From JBAXPW01 sp037132015 (GTDB taxonomy: Bacteria; Patescibacteriota; Microgenomatia; UBA1406; GWC2-37-13), in contig JBAXPW010000010.1 of assembly GCA_037132015.1 (NCBI GenBank), forward strand, positions 1-30,384: a DNA stretch of 30,384 bases, read 5' to 3'. This document shows positions 1 to 8,190 of this stretch, piece by piece; the stretch's first letter is position 1, and each line of letters begins with the position of its first letter. A model generated the notes under the pieces. The model searched no databases. It was given only the letters and a program-made list of their open reading frames with translations, and had not been told where the DNA came from. Position numbers and translations under genes: made by a program.

Positions 1-136
1 TAAAAAGGCGCACTAGTACACCCCTATTTTTCTTCAATATAGTCATATGTCATAGAAGTATACTATATGATATAGTTAATGCAAGGGAATATATGCTACA
101 GGAAATGAGCATATTAATCTTATTACTTCACTCTCA
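1..136. other. Short gene-free window edge
   Basis: This AT-rich stretch lies downstream of the LCP gene stop codon. I see no open frame of useful length and no strong hairpin followed by a T-run. It may be a plain intergenic tail cut by the window edge. Confidence 0.4.
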
Positions 137-1414
137 TTATGGAGTTGGTGAAATGACCTTCTTTTTCACCCGTGGAGTAGGGGATGGTTTTAATGTTGGG
201 GATGGTTTTAATGTAGGTGAAGGAGTCAATGTTGGCGTAATTCCCAACATACTATTTTTCACCGCCCACTGAACTTCATCCCAATTATCATCTCCAGCCT
301 TCGGAATTAAAATGAATCCGCCATAGTCAGAATATGAATTTTTTACATAATTCTCATTACTAATTACAAAGTTACTAATCTTATATTTTTTATTTTGAGG
401 AGCCTCTGATAATAATGTTTTGATCAAATCAGTTGTGATATCCATACGAACATAATCCTTTAATTGATCGAGCAAAGGAATAATTTTTGGAATAAACAAA
501 ACAGAAACTACACGATTACGAACACCTTCAAGAAATCGTTGTTGTCGTGCTGCACGACCAAAGTCAGTACCATCTTGAAGAGAATGACGAGAACGAACAT
601 ATTTCAGAGCCGTTTCACCATTCATTGTTTGTACTCCTTTTTCAAACTTTAAATTCTCATATCGACAAGGAAATGCTACAGATGGGTCTTCACTTATATC
701 TTTTAAAAATTGTTCGAGTTCTGGTTTATTTTTAAATAACTCATCTCGTTCTCTTTTTTGATCATCCGTATCATAATTTTTACCATTCAAAAATTTTTCG
801 ATTTGAGTAAATTGTTCTTCCTTTCCACATAGTTCTTTTTCTTTTCCATCAACAGGATATACAGGATCTACAAAGGATTTCTCAACATTCACTTCAACAC
901 CTCCAAGTAAATCTACCCCTTTTTTAAAACCATCAAAGTCTAATGCCATATAATTATCAATTTCGATTCCAGTAATTTGTTTTACCGCATCCTTCACTAA
1001 TATTGCAGCCCCTGCATCGCCACTTTCTTTTATATTTATATCAGGATAATTTTTTGGATACAAAGCTGTCTGATATACTGAATTGATCTTCGCATGAAAG
1101 TCTGTACCTGACTTAGTAGGTAATTTCACCCATAAATCACGAGGAATTGATGTAAGATGAACTTTTTTATTCTTTATATCAATATGAACAACCATCATCG
1201 TATCAGTAAGATAAGCACCATCATGATTAGCTCCTCCATAACCAAGAACCAATATGTTATACACTGACTTTGCTTCAGCTCCTTGAGTTGCTACTACGGT
1301 CGTATTGGGCTTAATAAAAGAAGTGTTATAAAATTGCCACACTTTTATAATATAAAAAACAATCAATGCTACAATGATTGCAAAAAATACAATTAATATG
1401 TTACGTAGTTTCAT
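137..1414 (-). CDS. LytR-CpsA-Psr (LCP) family cell-wall glycopolymer ligase
   Basis: LCP enzymes sit in the membrane with an extracytoplasmic catalytic domain and transfer lipid-linked glycopolymers to the cell wall. The 425-residue protein has a short cytoplasmic start and one membrane segment (about residues 5-24). The LCP core follows: the DTMMVV stretch near residue 71, IPRDLWV near 90, and the arginine-rich YVRSRH near 272-277 followed by R287 and R290, which in the family contact the pyrophosphate. Between the two halves of the domain is a charged insert (about 186-255) with two cysteines, C196 and C250, that could form a disulfide. The last 36 residues are a Pro/Thr/Ser tail with SPTLKP repeats, as in wall-spanning linkers. 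It lies 4 bases downstream of the 172-residue membrane protein and is probably co-transcribed with it. The family assignment is firm; the polymer substrate is unknown. Confidence 0.9.
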   Translation of the reverse strand: MKLRNILIVFFAIIVALIVFYIIKVWQFYNTSFIKPNTTVVATQGAEAKSVYNILVLGYGGANHDGAYLTDTMMVVHIDIKNKKVHLTSIPRDLWVKLPTKSGTDFHAKINSVYQTALYPKNYPDINIKESGDAGAAILVKDAVKQITGIEIDNYMALDFDGFKKGVDLLGGVEVNVEKSFVDPVYPVDGKEKELCGKEEQFTQIEKFLNGKNYDTDDQKRERDELFKNKPELEQFLKDISEDPSVAFPCRYENLKFEKGVQTMNGETALKYVRSRHSLQDGTDFGRAARQQRFLEGVRNRVVSVLFIPKIIPLLDQLKDYVRMDITTDLIKTLLSEAPQNKKYKISNFVISNENYVKNSYSDYGGFILIPKAGDDNWDEVQWAVKNSMLGITPTLTPSPTLKPSPTLKPSPTPRVKKKVISPTP

Positions 1415-1418
1415 AATG

Positions 1419-1937
1419 TTATTTCAATTCAAACGTAAAGAGTTTGCCCGTGTCTTCCACCGTAAACTCTTGCCGAGCATAATGAATAATATACGTATAC
1501 AGAATAGCTTTTTCAAGATTGCGGATCACTATTGTATGGTTGGTAGTTTCCTTAGATGATTTTACGTCTAGAGCGATCTTTTCATTTCTTCCCGGTGATT
1601 CATACGTAATGTATTGAATAGTTGGCTTGTCAGTTTCCCAAGAAATTTCTACGGAATCTATACCTGTTTGAAGAACTTTCACCATACGCGGAACAACTGA
1701 AACGCTAGCATCTATAGACATGCTATTTGTGTTGATAGAATTAAAAGATTGCACTCCAAAAATAGTTATTGAAGCGATAAATAGTAATGCACTATACCTC
1801 AATCCCTTCAAAAAACTTCTATATTTGATGGCGCTAATAATAAAAACCAATATTGAAACCGCTACAATAATGACAAAAAAAAATTGTGGTGTCTTGTCAA
1901 GATTGACAGAATAAAGTTTTTGAAAAATATTTGGCAT
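1419..1937 (-). CDS. Small membrane protein with a C-terminal FN3-like domain
   Basis: The 172-residue protein has two predicted membrane segments (about residues 18-36 and 46-64). A beta-rich domain of about 95 residues follows. It carries a pattern typical of fibronectin type III or purple-acid-phosphatase N-terminal-like domains: VEISWETDKPT early and HTIVIRNLEKAILYTYII later, with a final TGKLFTFEL strand. It probably displays one Ig-like domain outside the membrane. It lies directly upstream of the LCP gene and downstream of the exporter gene, on the same strand. I do not recognise a named family, and any function in surface display or wall anchoring is an inference from fold type and context. 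Confidence 0.6.
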   Translation of the reverse strand: MPNIFQKLYSVNLDKTPQFFFVIIVAVSILVFIISAIKYRSFLKGLRYSALLFIASITIFGVQSFNSINTNSMSIDASVSVVPRMVKVLQTGIDSVEISWETDKPTIQYITYESPGRNEKIALDVKSSKETTNHTIVIRNLEKAILYTYIIHYARQEFTVEDTGKLFTFELK

Positions 1938-2017
1938 CTGTGCTTCAACAAAAAAGGTAAATAAAATATATCTTATTATATAATGTGCGTGAGTTGATTT
2001 GTAAAGTAATTTTCAAA

Positions 2018-3529
2018 TTAAATTTCAATCGGTTCTTCGTGTTCTGATTGTTTATCAAGCTTTCCTGTTTTGATAAAAAGAGATGTACATGCTCCAATCA
2101 TCATAATCACAACTGATGTTCGAAAAACAGTGGAAAATGCTTGAATATTTGCCTTGTATGCAATAAGACTGAGATATTCTTTCACAACTGATGGATCCAA
2201 ATTATTTATCACAGAATAGTGTTGAGTTGTTAAGATATTTGCTGTTATAGAATTTGAAAGAATGGTTGCAAATATTGCAGTACCAAATGCTCCTGCAATA
2301 TTGCGAGCCAATGCAAGTATCGAGGAAGCGATTCCAATTTCATGAACAGGTATAGTAGAAGTCGCAGCGCGAGTCAATGGAGCAAGTCCCATCCCTACGC
2401 CAAATGCCATCACAAATAATCGAATAGCAATATCAAAAAAAGTCCACTTCACATCAATACCAGAAAACATCCATAATCCAAAACTCGCAATTGCCATACC
2501 CGCAGAAATCACAAATCGTGCTTCATACTTCATCACTAGACGAGCACCTACTTGTGAAGCGATCATAATTCCCATAGCCATAGGAATAAATACATATCCT
2601 GCCTTTGTAACGCTATATCCCAAAAATTGTTGACAAAAAACCGGAATTAAAAATATCCCACCAATCAATCCCATAAATGAGATAAATGAATTGATGATTG
2701 AGGAAGTAAATGTCATATTACTAAAAAATTTCAAATCAACAACGGGTTCCTTCGCATTTTTTTCAACAAAAAGAAATAAGAAAAAAGATAACAGAACGAT
2801 TCCATATGAACTAATAGAATTTGTCGATATCCATCCCCATGATTGACCCTGATCAAGGACCAATACTAACGTTCCTAAAAATACTCCTAATAATAACGAA
2901 CCCGCAATATCAAAATTTTTTATTCCTTTGATATGCTTTACAGGTTCATCTATATATTTAATAGATAAATACGTGGCAATAATTCCCAAAGGAATATTGA
3001 TATAAAAAACAGATCTCCATGAAAAGTTATCAATTAACGGACCTCCTAATAACGGTCCAAAAACCGCAGCTGCTGCAAAAATAGCAGACCACAATCCCAT
3101 TGCCTGAGTTTTCTGATCCTTATCGGTAAAGGCAACTGCAATAATAGAAAGAGCAAGAGGATAATCTATTGATACAGTAATTGCTTGTAACACTCGGAAA
3201 AACACCATCATTGGTAAATTACTAGCAAGTCCAGCAAGAGCAGACGTAAGAGTAAATCCTACAATTCCAAAAATGTACAATGGTTTTCTGCCAATCATAT
3301 CTCCTAATTTTCCAAAAATTGGAACAAAAATAGCATTCGCAATAATATATGCAGTGGAGATCCAAGCAGCTGATGAAAGCGTAATACCATAATCAGAAAT
3401 GATCTTTGGCAAAGCAAGATTTACAATCGTCCCATCAAGTCGTCCAAGAAAACTCGCCAACATCAACGTGATCAAAATCATCCACTGATTCCCAGTAAAA
3501 CCGTTTTTTTGTTCCTGTTTCTTTTTCAT
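2018..3529 (-). CDS. DHA2/EmrB-QacA-type MFS multidrug exporter
   Basis: This 503-residue protein is a major facilitator superfamily proton antiporter of the 14-helix DHA2 type, exporting hydrophobic or cationic compounds. Visible marks are LDGTIVNLALPKI in the first helix (the D/N pair typical of DHA2), motif A GKLGDMIGRKPL after helix 2, and the antiporter motif C GPLLGGPLID near residue 160. The hydrophobic pattern allows about 14 membrane segments. It is the last member of a marR-adaptor-adaptor-exporter set on the minus strand, which suggests induction by a ligand of the MarR protein. A 146-base gap with a dispersed hairpin separates it from the second adaptor gene. The exported substrate cannot be told from sequence. 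Confidence 0.9.
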   Translation of the reverse strand: MKKKQEQKNGFTGNQWMILITLMLASFLGRLDGTIVNLALPKIISDYGITLSSAAWISTAYIIANAIFVPIFGKLGDMIGRKPLYIFGIVGFTLTSALAGLASNLPMMVFFRVLQAITVSIDYPLALSIIAVAFTDKDQKTQAMGLWSAIFAAAAVFGPLLGGPLIDNFSWRSVFYINIPLGIIATYLSIKYIDEPVKHIKGIKNFDIAGSLLLGVFLGTLVLVLDQGQSWGWISTNSISSYGIVLLSFFLFLFVEKNAKEPVVDLKFFSNMTFTSSIINSFISFMGLIGGIFLIPVFCQQFLGYSVTKAGYVFIPMAMGIMIASQVGARLVMKYEARFVISAGMAIASFGLWMFSGIDVKWTFFDIAIRLFVMAFGVGMGLAPLTRAATSTIPVHEIGIASSILALARNIAGAFGTAIFATILSNSITANILTTQHYSVINNLDPSVVKEYLSLIAYKANIQAFSTVFRTSVVIMMIGACTSLFIKTGKLDKQSEHEEPIEI

Positions 3530-3578
3530 AATGTGTCAAAAATATCACTTCAAAAGACAAAGAAAATCGAATGACTGC

Positions 3579-3603
3579 GACCTTGGGAGGTCATGGAATG
3601 ACA
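3579..3603 (-). repeat. Dispersed hairpin with TGTCATTCC flank
   Basis: A short hairpin, GACCT-TGGG-AGGTC at 3579-3592, is followed by ATGGAATGACA, which on the minus strand reads as the TGTCATTCC flank shared by other hairpins in this window. It sits in the gap between the second adaptor and the exporter gene. It has no following T-run on the minus strand, so it is better read as a dispersed repeat than as a terminator. Confidence 0.5.
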
Positions 3604-3675
3604 GGGTTCCCACAAAAGCAGACAGACGATTTGCTTTGTCTTCTCATTCTATTTTAGCTATTTACTTACATCAAA

Positions 3676-4311
3676 TTATTGACGCGTATACACACTCATC
3701 TTAGCCGACATCCCATTCTTAATCTCAGAAAAACGATTAGCATCAAAACGAACAAATATCTCAAACTGCTGAGTTGGTCGTTCACTCGAGATAGAGTAGG
3801 CGACAGCACTTTGTTTTGCACTTGGTGCAACCTCATCAACAAATCCCCAAAATTCCTGACCGGGTAACGCATCAATAGTAAACGCAACAGTCTGTCCCAC
3901 CTTCACAAGATTAAGCCCTTTATTCTCATCAAGAGTTCCATCAATTCTCATCTCATTTGAATTCATGATCTTTACAATTGTGGTTTGTTGAGTTACATTA
4001 CTTCCAATTTGTTTATTTGTATCAATCACAATACCATCGATAAACGAATAAATAATATCACTTCCAACAACTGCTAACGAATCACCCTTGCGAACTTTTT
4101 GACCATCAACAACAAATAATTTTTTTAGTTTTCCCGATGATATAGATGTTACTGAAGTGATAGATCCCTGAACAATAGAATTTTCTATCTGAACTCGTTG
4201 TTCAGTTTTCAAATAAAATATACTTCCTCCAGTTAATAAAAGAACAAGAATTGTTCCAATAAAAATTCGAAATATAGATGGTTGTTTAATAAATGTGATT
4301 ATCTTTTTCAT
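3676..4311 (-). CDS. Short HlyD/EmrA-like adaptor lacking the coiled-coil hairpin
   Basis: The 211-residue protein has one N-terminal membrane segment (about 15-33). A biotinyl-lipoyl domain follows: the first half ends in VRKGDSLAVVGSD and continues directly into FIDGIVIDTNKQIGSNV. In classic membrane-fusion proteins these halves are separated by a long alpha-helical hairpin; here that hairpin is missing. A beta-barrel domain follows, with VKVGQTVAFTIDALPG and a C-terminal FVRFDANRFSEIKNGMSAKMSV typical of HlyD-type adaptors. It lies 5 bases after the 370-residue adaptor gene. The hairpin normally reaches an outer-membrane channel, so its absence fits a cell without an outer membrane (inference). 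Confidence 0.75.
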   Translation of the reverse strand: MKKIITFIKQPSIFRIFIGTILVLLLTGGSIFYLKTEQRVQIENSIVQGSITSVTSISSGKLKKLFVVDGQKVRKGDSLAVVGSDIIYSFIDGIVIDTNKQIGSNVTQQTTIVKIMNSNEMRIDGTLDENKGLNLVKVGQTVAFTIDALPGQEFWGFVDEVAPSAKQSAVAYSISSERPTQQFEIFVRFDANRFSEIKNGMSAKMSVYTRQ

Positions 4312-4316
4312 ATGTT

Positions 4317-5429
4317 TTATAGTAATTTATATTCAGATGCTACAACTGATGCTGGATTGAGAATAATAGAATCATGAATTTGTAACCCTTGGATCACTTC
4401 AATAGTATCTCCAACCACATCACCCGTTACAATCTTTTGTAGCACTGGATGGCCATCTCTCATAATCCAAATGTATTGTTTTGAAAGCACTACCCAAGCA
4501 GGAACCAACATCACATCACCCTTAAATTTATTGTTAATTAATACTGTTCCATTTTGATTATATTTTCCTGATGTTCTTAATTGATTACTTGAAATATCAA
4601 CATGATACACATTTTCTCCCGTTGGCATTGTAAATTTTTCTGGATACATTTTTACCACAGTTCCCATAAGAGGGGAGTTCGTAGCAGATGATAACTTGAT
4701 CTGAGCTTGTGCACCTTCTGTTATAAAATTGATTTCATCTTCACCCACATTTGCTCGAAAAACTAGAGTGTCGGGATCTGCAATACTAAACGTATTAGTT
4801 GCGGTAACATTTACATTTGGTGTTGTAACATCCATGTGTGTGATCATGCCATCAATAGGACTATTAAGAGAGGCGAGAGTGTATGCGTAGTTTGCCAACT
4901 CAACCTGAATGACAGAGTTATCTAATATTGCCTGATTTTGATCAGCAATACGTTTCACCATATCATTCACAACATCATTCGAACCACTACTTGTTCCTAT
5001 GCCTGCTTTACTCGCATCAACTATATTTCGTTGCTGACCTTGCATAATATTGTTTTTAGAATTATCTTGATTTTGATCAAACGTATCACGAGTCGATCGA
5101 TATGAATTTAACGCCATCTGTAACTGTTTTTTTATTGTATATGAATCAAGTGATGCAATTGTCTGACCAGCACGAACCATCTCTCCTTCTTTGAATGGAA
5201 GATAGACCAGTCTTCCTGCTGTTTGAAAATGAATAGAAGCTTCGTTTTGTGATCGTATACTTCCTTGTGCAATAATTTGCGTAGAAACTGGTTTGAGTTG
5301 TACTGTCTCGCTTTTTACTAATCGACTTGGCGTAAAATATCCCGCTATTAAAAATGTAACAATGCCTGTTGCACCAATTACACTTGCTAAAAAAATACCT
5401 GTATGTAACGAAAATAATTTATTTTTCAT
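4317..5429 (-). CDS. HlyD/RND-type periplasmic adaptor (membrane-fusion protein)
   Basis: The 370-residue protein is an efflux adaptor subunit. It has one N-terminal membrane segment (about 12-30) and a first lipoyl half containing FKEGEMVRAGQTIASLD. A helical segment (about 105-185) is rich in Gln, Asn and Asp. The second lipoyl half reads YTLASLNSPIDGMITHMDV, followed by a beta-barrel domain (about 215-290) and a membrane-proximal C-terminal domain with IEVIQGLQIHDSIILNP. It starts 6 bases after the marR stop and ends 5 bases before the short adaptor, so the four genes are likely one operon. Having two adaptors for one MFS pump is unusual. They may form a mixed complex, or one may serve a pump encoded elsewhere. 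Confidence 0.82.
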   Translation of the reverse strand: MKNKLFSLHTGIFLASVIGATGIVTFLIAGYFTPSRLVKSETVQLKPVSTQIIAQGSIRSQNEASIHFQTAGRLVYLPFKEGEMVRAGQTIASLDSYTIKKQLQMALNSYRSTRDTFDQNQDNSKNNIMQGQQRNIVDASKAGIGTSSGSNDVVNDMVKRIADQNQAILDNSVIQVELANYAYTLASLNSPIDGMITHMDVTTPNVNVTATNTFSIADPDTLVFRANVGEDEINFITEGAQAQIKLSSATNSPLMGTVVKMYPEKFTMPTGENVYHVDISSNQLRTSGKYNQNGTVLINNKFKGDVMLVPAWVVLSKQYIWIMRDGHPVLQKIVTGDVVGDTIEVIQGLQIHDSIILNPASVVASEYKLL

Positions 5430-5435
5430 ACGACT

Positions 5436-5873
5436 TTATTTCTGAATATTTGCTAACACAGTTCTCATAATACGGAGCATGTGTTCTTTATCTTCTACTG
5501 ATAAAACTGATAATATTTTGTTAATCTTTTGACTACGTATTTCTTTTGCATCTTTTAAGATAGTATTTCCTAGTTTTGTGAGTGCTAATCCAACAACACG
5601 ACGATCAGCTTTTACACCAAGTCGCTCTACATACCCAAGTGAGACAAGTTTATTAAGAAGTATTGTTGCGGTAGGCTTTGTTATGTGAAAGTATTCGGCA
5701 ATTTCCATCATTTGAATTTTTTCAGAACGATCAATAAGTAATAAGGCTTCAAGTTGAATAAGAGTAAGGTGGGTAATAGTTGATGAAATCACCATCTTTT
5801 GCCTGAGAAGGCGATTGACACTAACCATGATATCGAGCAACGATTCATTGAGTTTTGGTGATTTATGTTTCAT
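5436..5873 (-). CDS. MarR-family transcriptional regulator
   Basis: The 145-residue protein has the MarR fold: an N-terminal dimerisation helix, then a winged helix with the recognition region EIAEYFHITKPTATILLNKL (about 78-97) and the wing LGYVERLGVKADRRVVGLALTKLG, which carries the conserved D-x-R pair. C-terminal helices complete the dimer interface. MarR proteins usually repress neighbouring efflux genes and their own gene until a small molecule binds. It is the first gene of the exporter operon, and a perfect palindrome overlaps the minus-10 box of its promoter, which supports autorepression. The ligand is unknown. Confidence 0.9.
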   Translation of the reverse strand: MKHKSPKLNESLLDIMVSVNRLLRQKMVISSTITHLTLIQLEALLLIDRSEKIQMMEIAEYFHITKPTATILLNKLVSLGYVERLGVKADRRVVGLALTKLGNTILKDAKEIRSQKINKILSVLSVEDKEHMLRIMRTVLANIQK

Positions 5874-5882
5874 AAGCTAATA

Positions 5883-5918
5883 GTTAGATATTCTAACATG
5901 TTTTAGGGAGAAAGTCAA
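5883..5918 (-). promoter_or_regulatory. marR operon promoter with overlapping palindromic operator
   Basis: Read on the minus strand, there is a TTGACT minus-35 box (5913-5918), a 17-base spacer, and a TAGAAT minus-10 box (5890-5895). A perfect inverted repeat, GTTAGA-TAT-TCTAAC (5883-5897), covers the minus-10 box and lies 10 bases upstream of the marR start. MarR proteins typically bind palindromes of this size and shape, so this is a good candidate self-operator. The box sequences and symmetry are seen directly; binding is inferred. Confidence 0.75.
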
Positions 5919-5925
5919 TCTACGT

Positions 5926-5956
5926 TGTCATTCCTGCGAAGGCAGGAATCCATCTA
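5926..5956 (+). repeat. Dispersed hairpin, TGTCATTCC type
   Basis: A stem-loop TTCCTGC-GAAG-GCAGGAA (5931-5948) is preceded by TGTCA and followed by TCCAT. It is the cleanest copy of the TGTCATYC hairpin family found at seven places in this window. It lies upstream of the marR promoter, in the gap between marR and the LOG-family gene. Confidence 0.7.
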
Positions 5957-6001
5957 TAGGGTTTTTTCAAGAAAATTGAGGGTGTCCATAGCACGCGCTA
6001 T

Positions 6002-6583
6002 TTATTTCACAAATTTATCCACGAGTTCTTTTTTTGAATAATGAAGACAATACTCTAAAATTTCATCCAAAGAATCTGAAGAAAAAAACAAACTCTTATA
6101 CGGAATTTTTGAAAACTTTTTATCATACATCTCCGAAAAAAAGTTAAAAAGAGTATCATAAAAACCCTCATGGTTGTAAAAGGCTATCGGTTTGGAATAC
6201 AACTTATTTACCTGTCCTCCAATAATTGAACCGATTTCTTCAAATGTACCATATCCTCCAGGAAGAACAATATATGCATCTGCTAAAGAAATTATTTTAT
6301 CTTTTCGGTCTTCCATTGTTTTGACAACATGCTCTTCATCTAGGTGTTCAAACTTTTTGTAGTTTTTTGTTACATTCATAAGATCTTCTGCCAAAACTCC
6401 ACACAAATCTTTACCACCTTCCTGCTTATACGTCTCTGCCAACGTGATCATCATGCCATACGCCGTACCACCATACACTATTCCATGTCCCTGATGAGCA
6501 AGTAAAGAAGCCACCTTTTTAGTAAGTTCAATATATTTTTGATGAACTTCAAGCGAAGAAGTCAATGTAATTCCAATTCTCAT
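6002..6583 (-). CDS. LOG-family (TIGR00730) nucleotide 5'-monophosphate phosphoribohydrolase-like protein
   Basis: The 193-residue Rossmann-fold protein has the LOG signature: GG at 38-39, M90-x-x-R93-K with the conserved arginine, and PGGYGTFEE at 108-116, which forms the nucleotide and ribose binding loop. Family members cleave the N-glycosidic bond of nucleoside monophosphates, producing free bases (cytokinins in plants; general nucleotide salvage or housecleaning is suspected in bacteria). Length matches the usual 180-200 residues. It leads a run of small same-strand genes that do not form an obvious pathway. Confidence 0.85.
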   Translation of the reverse strand: MRIGITLTSSLEVHQKYIELTKKVASLLAHQGHGIVYGGTAYGMMITLAETYKQEGGKDLCGVLAEDLMNVTKNYKKFEHLDEEHVVKTMEDRKDKIISLADAYIVLPGGYGTFEEIGSIIGGQVNKLYSKPIAFYNHEGFYDTLFNFFSEMYDKKFSKIPYKSLFFSSDSLDEILEYCLHYSKKELVDKFVK

Positions 6584-6602
6584 AGGAAGATTATACTATG
6601 AT

Positions 6603-6872
6603 TTACGATTCTTTACTCTTCCACCGTTTAAGTAACGGGAGTTTTTCTTTACCCATTTTGCGAGCTTTTTCAATACTCACACCCATTTGAGTAGAAAACG
6701 GAATGAGTTTTTCAATCATTTCCTCCATAGTACCTTTCCAAGTAAAGGCTCCTTTTTGATAACAATACGTGCAATAATCGTTATTTTGTGTAGCATCCAG
6801 ATTCGTACCAAAGTCTTCTGGTTTTTCCATCGGCATACCACAACTTTGACATATTAACGCATCTTGAGACAT
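6603..6872 (-). CDS. Putative zinc-ribbon domain protein
   Basis: The 89-residue protein has an N-terminal zinc-ribbon pattern: C-x2-C in CQSCGMPM (residues 8-11) and a second pair in YCTYCYQKG (about 33-36). A helical tail follows, with MEEMIEKLIPFSTQMG and a conserved-looking LPLLKRWK end. This matches the small putative zinc-ribbon family (Zn_ribbon_2, PF12674), whose function is not known. It lies 19 bases upstream of the LOG-family gene. Confidence 0.7.
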   Translation of the reverse strand: MSQDALICQSCGMPMEKPEDFGTNLDATQNNDYCTYCYQKGAFTWKGTMEEMIEKLIPFSTQMGVSIEKARKMGKEKLPLLKRWKSKES

Positions 6873-6902
6873 ATGATTTTGATATGTTATAAAAAACTTA
6901 AC

Positions 6903-7388
6903 TTATAATACCATTTCCAACTCTATCTCATCACGAATGGAAATATTGTTAGCCCCAATCAAAGGAATCTCTGGCTTTATTTTTCTAGAACTTTCAATTG
7001 CATTTGGATAGATTGCAGATAATACAAATCCTCTTTTTTGATAAAATCGTAAGGCATCTGTGTTATCGTTTGTAGTTATCAACCATATTCGTTTACATTT
7101 TTCCTTTTTAGACATTTCTATTATCGATTGAATTAACATTGTAGCAACTCCTTTTCCTTCGATAAAACTATCTAAAGTAACTATTTCACACTGATTATCT
7201 TGAATATCGTATGTGAGTAAACCTGCCTTCTGTCCGTCTATCTCGGCAATATATGCTGGCAACTGAGATACTTCATGCTTATGACCTCTGCTCACAATTA
7301 CTTCTGATCCCCAGTCATTTTTTATTGCCGAACAAATCCACTCACTATCGGCTGTAGATCGTTCACGTATTTGGATAATGCTATTCAT
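6903..7388 (-). CDS. GNAT-family N-acetyltransferase
   Basis: The 161-residue protein has the GNAT fold. The acetyl-CoA binding motif is IEGKGVATMLIQ (about 77-88, equivalent to the Q/R-x-x-G-x-G/A loop), preceded by CEIVTLDSF (beta-4). The later NDNTDALRFYQKRGF is the usual motif B with the N-x-x-A-x-x-F-Y pattern. The acceptor could be a small molecule or a protein terminus and cannot be read from sequence. It is one of several accessory genes that look independent of each other. Confidence 0.85.
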   Translation of the reverse strand: MNSIIQIRERSTADSEWICSAIKNDWGSEVIVSRGHKHEVSQLPAYIAEIDGQKAGLLTYDIQDNQCEIVTLDSFIEGKGVATMLIQSIIEMSKKEKCKRIWLITTNDNTDALRFYQKRGFVLSAIYPNAIESSRKIKPEIPLIGANNISIRDEIELEMVL

Positions 7389-7407
7389 ATAAATAATTAC
7401 TTTTATT

Positions 7408-7767
7408 TTAACTCAATTTCTCAGAATTTTGTTTCACACGAAATAAAACTATTTTTCTGATCAGCTCCAATGGGATTGGTTTATCTATGGGAAACTGAAT
7501 AGATCTCTTTGCAAATTTATATGGTTTTAATTGTTCTTGAAAAGCGTCAATAGCTAAAGGAGTAGGGTAGAAGCCTATGTGATTTTTGTATGCTGCAAAA
7601 TGAACTAGGTTTCCATTTAACTTAAATGTAGGCATTTGATAACTTATGACTTCCTCAGCAGTAGGCGCTACTTTTTTAATAGTATCTCTAACAGATGTTA
7701 GTAACACCTGAACATCCTTTGGAAAAAGAGCTATATATTGATCGATAGATTTAAATGAGTTATTCAT
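7408..7767 (-). CDS. DUF1801/YdhG-like small protein
   Basis: The 119-residue protein matches the DUF1801 family (YdhG/YjbR/CyaY-like fold). Marks are IDQYIALFPKDVQVLLTSVRDTI at the start, EEVISYQMPTFKL in the middle, and HFAAYKNHIGFYP followed by the KRSIQFPIDKPIPLELI end. Some members are described as frataxin-like iron chaperones, others are of unknown function. It lies 19 bases upstream of the GNAT gene. Confidence 0.8.
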   Translation of the reverse strand: MNNSFKSIDQYIALFPKDVQVLLTSVRDTIKKVAPTAEEVISYQMPTFKLNGNLVHFAAYKNHIGFYPTPLAIDAFQEQLKPYKFAKRSIQFPIDKPIPLELIRKIVLFRVKQNSEKLS

Positions 7768-7855
7768 ACAGAAACATTTTTCATTTTATACTTTAAAATT
7801 GAGATAATCATTATTAATTGGAACAGTATTATCACTAATACTATTCAGATCTACT

Positions 7856-8167
7856 TTACTCATTCAACATAGCATATGTTGCTTCATGATCATCAGAACC
7901 ATACTTTTTTATAATTTTTGCTTGTTTATCTTTCCAATAATCAAGATTGTTATTTGTTTCGCCCATAACTTGAGTATTATCAAAATTAAATTTTACAATA
8001 TTTCCAACATCGTGAAGAAGCGCAACCTTTTTTGCTTCATCCCACTCAAGCACCTCATCACCAATCCAATTTTTCTCCAAAAATCCTACGATCGAAGTTA
8101 CTCTCAGAAGATGATCTTGTAAGTTAGGTGGAATACCAAATTTTGTATAAATATCTAATATTTTCAT
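7856..8167 (-). CDS. HD-domain protein, apparently C-terminally truncated
   Basis: The 103-residue protein starts with IPPNLQDHLLRVTSIVGFL, with a likely metal-ligand histidine, and carries the HD pair in VALLHDVGNIVKF, then KKYGSDDHEATYAM. Comparable small HD phosphohydrolases, from memory, run to roughly 170-190 residues, so this copy seems to stop about halfway. The 88 bases after its stop codon contain many stops in the same frame and only a 25-residue overlapping frame. It is either a short natural form or a decaying gene. The substrate, often a nucleotide in HD enzymes, is unknown. Confidence 0.6.
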   Translation of the reverse strand: MKILDIYTKFGIPPNLQDHLLRVTSIVGFLEKNWIGDEVLEWDEAKKVALLHDVGNIVKFNFDNTQVMGETNNNLDYWKDKQAKIIKKYGSDDHEATYAMLNE

Positions 8168-8190
8168 ATTTGATAGATAGTTGTATCTTA

